A model generated the notes under the pieces. The model did no database searches, was not told where the DNA came from, and saw nothing but the letters and a program-made list of their open reading frames with translations. From Burkholderiales bacterium (lineage in GTDB: Bacteria; Pseudomonadota; Gammaproteobacteria; Burkholderiales; Burkholderiaceae_F), in contig JADJWR010000003.1 of NCBI GenBank assembly GCA_016716275.1, positions 1,302,001 to 1,366,000 of the forward strand: 64,000 nucleotides of DNA, read 5' to 3'. Below, in pieces: positions 45,925 to 56,225 of the stretch (its first letter is position 1; every line of letters starts with the position of its first letter). Both the position numbers and the translations under genes were made by a program.

Positions 45925-45958
45925 GCGTCATCGGCCATTCATCGACCGTCTTCACCAT
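45925..45958 (+). promoter_or_regulatory. PHO-box-like promoter for uORF and GT28 gene
   Basis: GCGTCAT-CGGC-CATTCAT (45925-45942) has the 11-base period and 5 of 7 matches in each half. Ten bases further is CACCAT (45953-45958), a weak -10 that resembles the CAGCAT and TAGCAT elements of the neighbouring promoters. It faces the GT28 gene and is divergent from the GT4 promoter 30 bases away. Confidence 0.45.
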
Positions 45959-45964
45959 CGGCTC

Positions 45965-46126
45965 ATGCTGTGCTCGCGCAGCTCCCTGAGCTTCCGCTTG
46001 TCCTACGCGCTCATCTTCAGCGACCCGGTGCCGGCGGCGCGCCTCGCGAGGCTGCAGTGCCGCGATCAGCGCGCGGTCATCGGATGCCGGCTGCGCGACG
46101 GCGCGTCGGCGTTGGTGAGCGGCTGA
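45965..46126 (+). CDS. Possible 53-aa upstream ORF before the GT28 gene
   Basis: The frame starts 7 bases after a PHO-type -10, so its ATG would be at or near the mRNA 5' end. It reads MLCSRSSLSFRLSYALIFSD at the start, then an R/A-rich tail. By eye all but about two of its codons end in G or C, as in the real genes around it. Its stop overlaps an in-frame ATG of the GT28 frame (TGATG at 46124). It accounts for most of the otherwise gene-free 309-base stretch 45853-46161. No homologue is recognised; it may be a leader peptide, a small protein or chance. Confidence 0.3.
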   Translation: MLCSRSSLSFRLSYALIFSDPVPAARLARLQCRDQRAVIGCRLRDGASALVSG

Positions 46127-46161
46127 TGCAGCGGCGGCGGCACCGACGGACGGAGGCCCGC

Positions 46162-47445
46162 ATGCTCGACCCGAGAGACTCGCTGCCGGCCCTTTCGCCA
46201 GGCACCGTCGCCGCACCTGACGATGCCGCAGCCGCGCCGACGCAGACCGTCGACCTCGTCTACTTCAACGCCGGGGGCGGCCACCGCACCAGCGCGCTGG
46301 CGCTGCAGTCGGTCATCGCCGAGCAGCGCCGGCCGTGGCGCGTGCGGCTGGTCAACCTGACCGAGGTGCTCGACGCCAGGGACATCTTCCGCCGCGCCAC
46401 CGGAATGGCGCCGGAGCACCTGTACAACGTGCGCCTGCAGCGCGGCTGGACGCTGGGCCTGGCGCAGGAGCTGAAGCTCCTGCAGACCTTGATCCGTGTC
46501 GGCCACAAGCCGATGCTGCGCGCGCTGCAGCAGCACTGGCGGCGCACGCAGCCGGACCTGGTCGTCTCGCTGATTCCCAACTTCAATCGCGTGCTGTACG
46601 ACAGCGTGGCGGGCGCCCTGCCCGGTGCGCCTTTCGTGACCGTGATGACCGACCTCGCCGACCATCCGCCGAACTTCTGGATCGAGCCTGGGCAGGACCA
46701 GCACATCGTCTGCGGCACGCCGCGCGCTATGCAGCAGGCAGCGGCGATGGGCTATCCGGCCGAGCGGCTGCACCTGACCTCGGGGATGGTGCTGCGCCCC
46801 GAGTTCCACCGGCTGGCGCCGATCGACCGCGATGCCGAGCATCGCCGCCTCGGCCTGGACCCGCGGCTGCCGACCGTCGTCGTCATGTTCGGCGGGCACG
46901 GCTCGCGGGCGATGCTCGAGATCGCCCGCCAGCTGCGCGACCGGCAGCTGATCCTGCTGTGCGGCCACAACGACCAGCTGGCCAGCGCGCTGCGCCGCCA
47001 GCCGGCCGAGGCGCCGCGCCTGGTGCTCGGCTTCACGCCGCAGGTCATGCACTACCTGCGGCTGGGCGATCTTTTCATCGGCAAGCCCGGGCCGGCCAGC
47101 CTGTGCGAGGCGGTGCACCTCGGGCTGCCGGTGGTCACCGTGCGCAATGCCTGGACCATGCCGCAGGAGCGCTACAACACGCAATGGGTGCGCGACAATG
47201 GCCTCGGCGTCGTGCACGACTCCTTCCGCACCATCCAGCCGGCGGTCGACGAGGTGCTGGCGCGGCTGCCGCAGCTTCGCCGCAACCTGCGCGCGATCAA
47301 CAACCGCGCCGTGTTCGAAGTGCCCGAGGTGCTGGCTCGCGTCCTTGCCGCGGGCGGCCGCACGGAGCGAGGGAAGCGGCACGGACCCGAGCGGACCGCG
47401 GCGCCGCCGTCGATGCCCGCCGCCGCTGCCTCCACCGAAGCCTGA
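46162..47445 (+). CDS. GT28 family glycosyltransferase, MGDG-synthase-like
   Basis: A 427-residue protein of the monogalactosyldiacylglycerol-synthase/MurG type. The N-terminal part has LVYFNAGGGHRTSALALQSV (about 32-51), the glycine-rich GGGH loop of this group, and VVSLIPNFNRVLYD. The C-terminal GT28 domain has VVVMFGGHGS and IGKPGPASLCEAVHLGLPVV (about 300-320). Such enzymes move a hexose from a nucleotide sugar to diacylglycerol. GGAGG lies 5 bases before ATG 46162; an in-frame ATG at 46126 is an alternative. Neighbouring PHO boxes and PhoX point to a role in replacing phospholipids by glycolipids. The P/A-rich tail (last 25 residues) looks dispensable. Confidence 0.85.
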   Translation: MLDPRDSLPALSPGTVAAPDDAAAAPTQTVDLVYFNAGGGHRTSALALQSVIAEQRRPWRVRLVNLTEVLDARDIFRRATGMAPEHLYNVRLQRGWTLGLAQELKLLQTLIRVGHKPMLRALQQHWRRTQPDLVVSLIPNFNRVLYDSVAGALPGAPFVTVMTDLADHPPNFWIEPGQDQHIVCGTPRAMQQAAAMGYPAERLHLTSGMVLRPEFHRLAPIDRDAEHRRLGLDPRLPTVVVMFGGHGSRAMLEIARQLRDRQLILLCGHNDQLASALRRQPAEAPRLVLGFTPQVMHYLRLGDLFIGKPGPASLCEAVHLGLPVVTVRNAWTMPQERYNTQWVRDNGLGVVHDSFRTIQPAVDEVLARLPQLRRNLRAINNRAVFEVPEVLARVLAAGGRTERGKRHGPERTAAPPSMPAAAASTEA

Positions 47446-47481
47446 AAGCGCGGCCGACGCGAGCGGCGGCGCAGCCGTCAG

Positions 47482-47510
47482 AAAAAAGCACCGATGCCCG
47501 CAGGCATCGG
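47482..47510 (-). terminator. Rho-independent terminator of phoX
   Basis: On the reverse strand an 8-base-pair stem (CCGATGCC with GGCATCGG, loop of 4, positions 47510-47491) is followed by TGC and a run of six T (47487-47482). It lies 46 bases past the phoX stop and is the clearest intrinsic terminator in the window. Confidence 0.85.
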
Positions 47511-47555
47511 CGCCAGGACCCGCTCAGCCAGGCGGGCGGGGGAAAGCGCCGCGGC

Positions 47556-49706
47556 TCAGCTGCCGATCACGCCGCCGTCGAGCTTGCGGATGACCACCGT
47601 GCACGAGCGCGGACGGCCGGAGCCGGCACCCTCGGGGAAGCGTGAGAAGCGCGTCGGCTCACGGGCGATCTGGTTGTCGTTCCATGCCGTGCCGATCTGC
47701 TGCTGACCGGTGGGCGCGTTGCGCGGCACGTTCGGGTGGCTGCCCATTTCGCCGGGATGCTGGATGTTGACGAACATCGTGCGCGAGTCGGGCGTCATCA
47801 CCACCCCGGTCACCTCGCAGCCCGACGGACCGACCAGGAAGCGCCGCACTTCGCCGGTCGCCGGATCGGCGCACAGCATCTGGTTGTTGCCCATGCCGGC
47901 ATAGTCGCCGGCGTTGGTGTACGAGCCGTCGGACTGGATCCATAGCCGGCCGTTCCGGTCGAACCAGAGGCCATCCGGGCTATTGAAGACGTTGCTGCCG
48001 TTGATGTTGGCAGACGGCGCCCGCTCGCCCGTCACGCCCGGCTGGCCGGCGAGCAGGAAGATTTCCCAGCTGAAAGCGATCGCTTTCGGATCGCCACCGG
48101 CTTCGTTCCAGCGAACGATGTGACCCCACAGGTTGCTGCTGCGCGGGTTCACCGCGTCAACCGGCGGGCGTGCCGAACCGGCGGTGGTGGTGCCGGCCGC
48201 GTTGTTGGAACTCGCCGGCGTGGTGCCCCGCCTGCTGTTGTTGGTCAGCGTGCAGTAGACCTCGCCGCGCTTGTTCGGATTGGCGGCGACCCATTCGGGC
48301 CGGTCCATCATCGTCGCGCCGACGCGGTCGGCCGCCGCGCGGGCGTTGACCAGCACGGCGGCCTGGTCGGCGAAGCCGTTCTCGGCGGTCAGGCCATTTT
48401 GCCCGTGCGCGAGCGGGATCCAGGTGCCGGTGCCCTGGCCACCGGTCGAACCGCCGGTGAACTTCGCCACATTCAGCGTGCCGCTGTCGAGCAGGTTGCG
48501 GTTGGCCGCGGCGCGCGGATTGGCAGCGTCGAACCGGCCACTCGAAACGAACTTGTACAGGTACTCGTTGCGTTCGTCGTCGCCCATGTAGACGACCACG
48601 GTGCCGTCGGCGGCGACGACGTGCTCGGCGTTCTCGTGCTTGAAGCGGCCGAGCGCGGTGCGCTTGACCGGCTTCGAGTCCGGATCGAACGGGTCGATCT
48701 CGACCACCCAGCCGAAGCGGTTGGGTTCGTTCGGCGTCGCGTTGATGTCGAAGCGCGGATCGGCCGTGTGCCAGCGGTAACCGAAGCCGTTGCCCAGCCC
48801 GCCGCCGGCGTCGGTGCCGACGCCGTAGCGGCGCTCGAGCGCGGTCAGCGCGCGGCCGGCGGGGTCGGTGTTGCCGAAATAGCCATTGAAATTCTCCTCG
48901 CAGGCGAGGTACGTCCTCCACGGGGTGTAGCCGTGCGCGCAGTTGTTCAGCGTGCCGAGGACCTCGCGGCCGGTCGGGTCGGCGGCGGTCTGCAGCAGCG
49001 CGCTGCCCGCCGCGGGCCCGCTGACGTCCATCGGCGTATAGCCGGTGATGCGCCGGTTGTACCTTGAATCGAGCCTGTGGCTGACGGTGCCGTTCGCCGC
49101 CCGCTGCACGTGCACGACCGACACGCCGTGGGCAGCGAGGCCTTTGCGCACCTTCTCGACGGTGAACGGCAGCAGCCAGTCGTCGGTGTCGTCGCCCGGC
49201 GCGTACAGGTACTCCGGGTTGATGTACTCGTGGTTGATCGCCAGCAGGCCCTCGTCGCTGCGCGTGCCCGGGCCGTCGCCACCGGCGTTCAGCGCGAAGA
49301 AGTGCATGCCGTCGTGGTTGTCGCCGATCTGCTGCTCCTGCTCCGCCCAGCCCTGCGAGGCATCCCTGGCGAACGCCGGCGCACCGGCGCGGATCGGCTC
49401 GCCCCACAGCAGGATCGCCTGTGCCGCGTAGCCGGCGGGCACGATCACCTCGTCGCCGCTCGAAGTGTTGACGGCCGAGAAGCCGAGCGGCCGCGAGGTG
49501 GTCGCAGCCGGCGCGGGATCGTCGTCGCCGCCGCAGCCGCCCAGCGCCGCCGCCGAGCCGGCGCCGAGGAAGGGGATCGTCGCCAGTCCGAACCCACGGC
49601 GGATCGCAGCTCGCCTGGCGGGACTGGCCAGTTGCTGCTCGACCACGGTCTGCAGGTGGATGTTGCCCGACCCGTTGCTGACCACATCGTCTTCGCGCTT
49701 CGACAT
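47556..49706 (-). CDS. phoX: PhoX-type alkaline phosphatase (DUF839), Tat-exported
   Basis: A 716-residue enzyme of the calcium/iron-dependent PhoX family that frees phosphate from organic esters outside the cytoplasm. A long N region leads to a twin-arginine-type signal (ARRAAIRRGFGLATIPFLG, about 30-48), ending at a lipobox-like LGGC followed by GGDDD, so it may be a lipoprotein. PhoX-type segments follow: DNHDGMHFFAL, LLAINHEYINPEYL, LACEENFNGYFGN, GRFKHENAEHVV, NSPDGLWFD and MTPDSRTMFVNIQHPGE. ATG 49706 has a GGAGG site; a frame 60 bases longer does not. It is flanked by a strong terminator and faces the second small-protein gene. Confidence 0.93.
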   Translation of the reverse strand: MSKREDDVVSNGSGNIHLQTVVEQQLASPARRAAIRRGFGLATIPFLGAGSAAALGGCGGDDDPAPAATTSRPLGFSAVNTSSGDEVIVPAGYAAQAILLWGEPIRAGAPAFARDASQGWAEQEQQIGDNHDGMHFFALNAGGDGPGTRSDEGLLAINHEYINPEYLYAPGDDTDDWLLPFTVEKVRKGLAAHGVSVVHVQRAANGTVSHRLDSRYNRRITGYTPMDVSGPAAGSALLQTAADPTGREVLGTLNNCAHGYTPWRTYLACEENFNGYFGNTDPAGRALTALERRYGVGTDAGGGLGNGFGYRWHTADPRFDINATPNEPNRFGWVVEIDPFDPDSKPVKRTALGRFKHENAEHVVAADGTVVVYMGDDERNEYLYKFVSSGRFDAANPRAAANRNLLDSGTLNVAKFTGGSTGGQGTGTWIPLAHGQNGLTAENGFADQAAVLVNARAAADRVGATMMDRPEWVAANPNKRGEVYCTLTNNSRRGTTPASSNNAAGTTTAGSARPPVDAVNPRSSNLWGHIVRWNEAGGDPKAIAFSWEIFLLAGQPGVTGERAPSANINGSNVFNSPDGLWFDRNGRLWIQSDGSYTNAGDYAGMGNNQMLCADPATGEVRRFLVGPSGCEVTGVVMTPDSRTMFVNIQHPGEMGSHPNVPRNAPTGQQQIGTAWNDNQIAREPTRFSRFPEGAGSGRPRSCTVVIRKLDGGVIGS

Positions 49707-49870
49707 TCGTTCCTCCGTCGTTGGAAAGACGGCATGGTGGCGATGTCGTGTGACGCTGGCGTTCAATCCGGATGACCGGATCGTGAACAGCGCAGGCGCG
49801 CATCGGCCAGATCGGCGGCGGCCGGCGCCGACACTTCGGCAGGCAGTTCACCCGCCGGTGGACGCGCGGG

Positions 49871-49904
49871 CTGCCAATGACATGTCACGAACAGCGAGTG
49901 GTAT
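49871..49904 (+). promoter_or_regulatory. PHO-box promoter in the phoX/small-protein gap
   Basis: Forward strand: CTGCCAA-TGAC-ATGTCAC (49871-49888), 5 and 6 of 7 matches, then 10 bases and TGGTAT (49899-49904). It drives the second small-protein gene. The reverse strand of the same place also reads CTGTTCG-TGAC-ATGTCAT (49894-49877), a PHO box facing phoX but without a recognisable -10, so the site may act in both directions. Confidence 0.55.
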
Positions 49905-49981
49905 CACATCGGCGCGGCTGGTAACCTTTTTGCCCCGCGTGTTCGACAGCGCGCCATCAGCGACACCACGGCGATCGACCC

Positions 49982-50299
49982 ATGAACGCAATCAAGGCAA
50001 TTCGCAAGCACCTCGAGAAGAATCCGGATGCGCCTTCATCGAAGGCGCTGGCCCACCTGGTCGCCGCGCTGGCCGAGGAGAAGTCGTACTCGCTCGCCGA
50101 GCTCTACGCGATGGACTACGACACTTTCGAGATGGCGCTCGAACTGCTGCGCGACTGGCGCCTCGACCGCTACTACGCGGCGCGGCTGAAGCTGTTCGAC
50201 TTCGCGCTGAGCAGCGTCATCGCAGAGCGGAAGACCAACGGCACCATGCCGGCGGCTGCCAAAGCGCCGCCGCCGTCGCCGGCAGGCAACCGCAGCTGA
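49982..50299 (+). CDS. Small protein of unknown family, paralogue 2
   Basis: A 105-residue soluble protein, predicted helical. It shares with the protein at 44326-44589 the pattern AL.EEK followed by LYA.DY..FE.A.E..RDWR.DRYYA, about half of the first 66 positions. It adds a C-terminal extension (KLFDFALSSVIAERK, then an A/P-rich tail). No known domain or catalytic motif is seen; the LYAMDYDTFEMALELLRDWR helix pair suggests a protein-binding bundle. It is divergent from phoX, with a PHO-box promoter about 80 bases upstream. I saw no clear Shine-Dalgarno. Confidence 0.72.
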   Translation: MNAIKAIRKHLEKNPDAPSSKALAHLVAALAEEKSYSLAELYAMDYDTFEMALELLRDWRLDRYYAARLKLFDFALSSVIAERKTNGTMPAAAKAPPPSPAGNRS

Positions 50300-50563
50300 G
50301 GCGCGTCGAACCGCCCCCGCGTCGGGCGCACGAGCGACGGGCCGGGAGACCGGCGGCATCCACCATCCGGGATGCTTCGCACCGGTGTCCACGGCACCGT
50401 CTCGCTCGCGCGGCCGATGGCGACTGTTCGTCGCGGCATTCTTTGCAGACGGCCAAGTCTGCCGACGCCGTGTGACATGCAGATGGATGCCGGCCGACGC
50501 CGCGCGTCGTCGCCGCGTTGCCCCGCCGCCGGCATCGAACTTCTGTGCCCGCTCGCGGCCCGG

Positions 50564-50959
50564 TCAGTGCGTCGTGCGCCCGGCGCGCGGTCGGCGCCGC
50601 GCCGCTGCCGCCGGCGCGCGGCGCTTCGGCTTCGGCATCTGCCCGGCGAGCGCCTCGTCCTGGCGTCCGGACTGATCGCCCGCCGCCGCAGCCTGCACGG
50701 TCTCGGCGGCGGCGAAAGCCTCGTCCTCGATATCGTGCCGCGCTGTCTCGGTTGCCTCGGCCCACCGGTCCGCGAGATCCTCGCGCGCCTCGGCGACCGA
50801 CAGGCGTGTCTGCTCCCACCCCCGCGCGGCGGCGGCCATCACGCGGCGAAGCACCTGCGGATCGCGGCCGAGCAGGTAGCCGGCGGCGAAGCCGAGCGCC
50901 GCGGAGCCCGCCACGGCCAGAAGCACCGGCGGACGGATCAAGTCTTTCAGGTCGATCAT
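50564..50959 (-). CDS. Small membrane-anchored protein of the ATPase operon
   Basis: A 131-residue protein. One N-terminal helix (about 10-30, PPVLLAVAGSAALGFAAGYL) ends in the GYLLGR sequence seen in YtxH-like and DUF5132-like anchors. An amphipathic, charged helix follows (about 40-85, WEQTRLSVAEAREDLADRW) and then a very basic tail (KPKRRAPAAAARRRPRAGR). A GGGAG site precedes the ATG, which overlaps the stop of the degenerate ATPase gene (ATGA). It is probably an accessory subunit of the ATPase system. The function is unknown. Confidence 0.65.
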   Translation of the reverse strand: MIDLKDLIRPPVLLAVAGSAALGFAAGYLLGRDPQVLRRVMAAAARGWEQTRLSVAEAREDLADRWAEATETARHDIEDEAFAAAETVQAAAAGDQSGRQDEALAGQMPKPKRRAPAAAARRRPRAGRTTH

Positions 50960-53060
50960 CGTTTTCTCCCTGGGGTTCTGCTTTCGGTCCGACTGCGGCG
51001 CGGCGCCGGCGCGCTCACTGGGCTGGCTTCTCGCCGGCGCTCGAAGGACTCGCCCTTGGGACGACCCGGCGGGCTCGTGCGCGCCAGCCGTGCGCTCTGC
51101 TGCAGAAGCAGCAACGCGAACGCGTGGCGCAAGGCGCTGATCGCCATCGGCGAGGCGGCCCGCATCGCCGCCAGCACCATCAGCATCGAGTTCACCGTCA
51201 CCGAGCCGCCGAACTGCCAGCGCAGCGAGCGCCGCAGTCGCGCCGCCTCGGCGCGCGCCGACAGCAGCGCGCCAAGCGGCTCGCCGAGCAGCACGCCGTG
51301 CGCGCCTGCCTCGGCATCGACCGGGCAGAGACTGAGCCCGCCCGGCGGCAGAATGTCGCGCAGGCCGGTATGCACCAGCGCCACCCGCTCGCCGCGCGCG
51401 ACGGCCTCGTCGAGCCAGCGCTCCTGTGCCGCGCGGTCGCTGCTGACCACCGCATCGGCGCCAAGCTGCGTCAAAGCCGTCGCCGGCATCGCCGCCGGAT
51501 CCTCGGTGAACACGGCGATACGCGTCACGCCGAGCGCGCGCAGTGCGTCGAATCGTTCCTTCACGTTCGGGCGCAGGCGGCAGCCTAGGTGCACGGTGGC
51601 CAGCAGGCGCCCGTCCTGGACGATGCCGAGCCGCCGCACCAGGCTGCGCCGGTCGGGTTCGGTCAGCGCGATGCCCCAGGTGCGCGACAGCAGTTGCGCA
51701 CCACCGACATGCAGCACGCGCGCCGCGCCCTGCCCGTCCTGCAGCGGCAGCACCGCGCCGTGCTCGCGCCAGGCGGCGACGCGTTCGTCCGGGAAGCCGC
51801 CGGCCGCGTCGATCTCTCCGGCCGCGCCCATCAGTTGCAGCAGCCAGCGGGTGGCCACAGTGGCATCGACATAGGCCTCGTTGGCGATCACCCGTTCGAT
51901 GTGCCAGGTCGACTCGGCCAGCACGCCGACGTCCTCGAAGGCGAAGGTGGTTGCCGCGGCGAGCCGTTCGATCGCGTCCAGCCCGCTCATCAGTGCGCCG
52001 TGCTGCGCCGAGGCATACACGGCAGCCGCCCGCGCCACCGGATGCGCCAGCTGCAGCCCGTACTGCGGGTCGGCCTGCAGCATCGACGCCGTTCGCGCGG
52101 TGTCGCCGGTCAGCGCCAGCACCAGTCCGCCGGCGCTGATCGGCAGCGCCACCAGCCGCTGCAGGTCGGGCGTCAGCGGCCCGGCGGTCTCGCTCGAGCG
52201 CAGCGCGTGGCGCACGTGCGCGCGCAGCCTCGCTGCCCGCGACCTCGACGCTGCCCGTTCCAGCCGCAGCGTCAGCACGCCACGGGCCAGACGCTCGCCG
52301 GAACCGATCCGCTCGCCGGTGCGAACCGCGACCCCGGGGCCGCTGCCGATCCAGTCGGCGAGCGTGCCCTCGCCATCGGCGACGATGCCGTCGGCTGGCA
52401 CCACCTCGCCGGCCACCAGGCGCAGGCAGTCGCCGGGCTGCAGTTCCGACGGCGCCAGCACCAGTGTGCGACCGCCCTTCGCCGTGCCTCGCCTCGCCCG
52501 GTAGACCGCTGCCTCCGCCGGCGTCAACTGGGCGAGCAGCCGATCGGTATCGTCTACCAGAATGTCGCGCCAGCGCTCGGCGGCCGCGCCGATCAGCACC
52601 GAGGTCGTCGCCGTCAGCGGATGTCCGGTCAGCGCCGTCGACACCAGCGCGATCGCGTCGAGCACCGCGCCGACCGGCTCGGCGCCGCCGCGCAACGCGC
52701 CGATCGTCTTAGCGCCGACGAGGGCGGCCGCCGCCGCCGGCCGCCAGGGGTTCGGCAGCAGCGGCACCAGCGCGCCGGCCAGCATCGCCACTTCGAGCGG
52801 CAGTCCACCGGCCTTCCCAGCGGGCGCTTGCTCATGCGGCGGTGCCGCCACCGCGTGTCGCTCGGCATGGGCCAGCAGCTGGCGTCGGGTGGCCGCGCGC
52901 CCGTCATAGGCAACGACGATCGAACGAGCCGCCGGCGCCGGGCGCAACGCCGTCACGCCGGGCAGTCCCGCCAGGACCTCGTGCAGCGCCGACAGGTCGG
53001 CGCCGGCGGGCAGCCTTAGCCGCAGCCGGGTCGACGTCTCGTGCGCGATCGTCGCGGCGC

Positions 53061-53064
<4 letters not shown>
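50956..53064 (-). CDS. Degenerate P-type ATPase-like membrane protein (catalytic Asp lost)
   Basis: A 702-residue protein with the plan of a P1B-type ATPase. An HMA_2-like domain without CxxC (about 10-72) precedes paired hydrophobic helices (about 90-160). An actuator-like stretch LQPGDCLRLVAGEVVPADG (about 208-226) follows, then GLDAIERLAAATTFAFEDVG (361-380) just where a working pump has LExLxxVxTVVFDKTG. The phosphorylation motif reads FEDVGVLA (376-383), and neither TGES nor GDGxND is recognisable. It therefore cannot form the usual phospho-aspartate. It is not a decayed gene: the frame is open and GC-rich, and it overlaps both neighbours by 4 bases. Likely a structural or regulatory partner of the intact pump upstream. 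Confidence 0.8.
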
Positions 53065-56081
<3,017 letters not shown>

Positions 56082-56103
56082 CTGCGACTGCACTATCCGC
56101 CGC

Positions 56104-56137
56104 AGCTTGCCCGGCGCTGATGACCGTTCCGTTACAG
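56104..56137 (-). promoter_or_regulatory. PHO box and -10 for the P-type ATPase operon
   Basis: Reverse strand: CTGTAAC-GGAA-CGGTCAT (56137 to 56120), 6 of 7 matches in both halves, the best PHO box in the window. Ten bases further is CAAGCT (56109-56104), a weak -10. A GTG lies 10 bases beyond and the ATG 22 bases beyond. This places the ATPase trio in the predicted Pho regulon. Confidence 0.6.
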
Positions 56138-56149
56138 GCGAACGCCTGT
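56134..56149. promoter_or_regulatory. Inverted repeat between ATPase and plcP promoters
   Basis: ACAGGCG-AA-CGCCTGT is a perfect 7-base inverted repeat with a 2-base centre, overlapping the edge of the ATPase PHO box. The short centre suits a dimeric regulator better than a hairpin. No regulator is assigned. Confidence 0.4.
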
Positions 56150-56182
56150 TGCCTCCGGTCGATCAGGCGAAAGGGAAAGGCA

Positions 56183-56216
56183 AGGTAACGGCGATGTCAT
56201 GGGGAGCACCTAGCAT
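56183..56216 (+). promoter_or_regulatory. PHO box and -10 for plcP-agt
   Basis: AGGTAAC-GGCG-ATGTCAT (56183-56200) has a weak first half (4 of 7) and a strong second half (6 of 7). Ten bases further is TAGCAT (56211-56216), a good -10. The first plcP ATG is only 9 bases beyond, the same distance as in the GT4 promoter. Confidence 0.55.
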
Positions 56217-56225
56217 CGGCACAAC

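Noticed and set aside
49775..49792. Second PHO-box-like site facing phoX (reverse, TGTTCAC-GATC-CGGTCAT)
   Set aside because: The first half matches only 4 of 7 positions and there is no -10 at the expected distance. It may be chance or a weak secondary site.
50300..50563. Short frames between small protein 2 and the ATPase accessory gene
   Set aside because: The frames are R/A/P-rich with no start signal, and different frames are equally open. I see no gene or clear terminator in this 264-base convergent gap.
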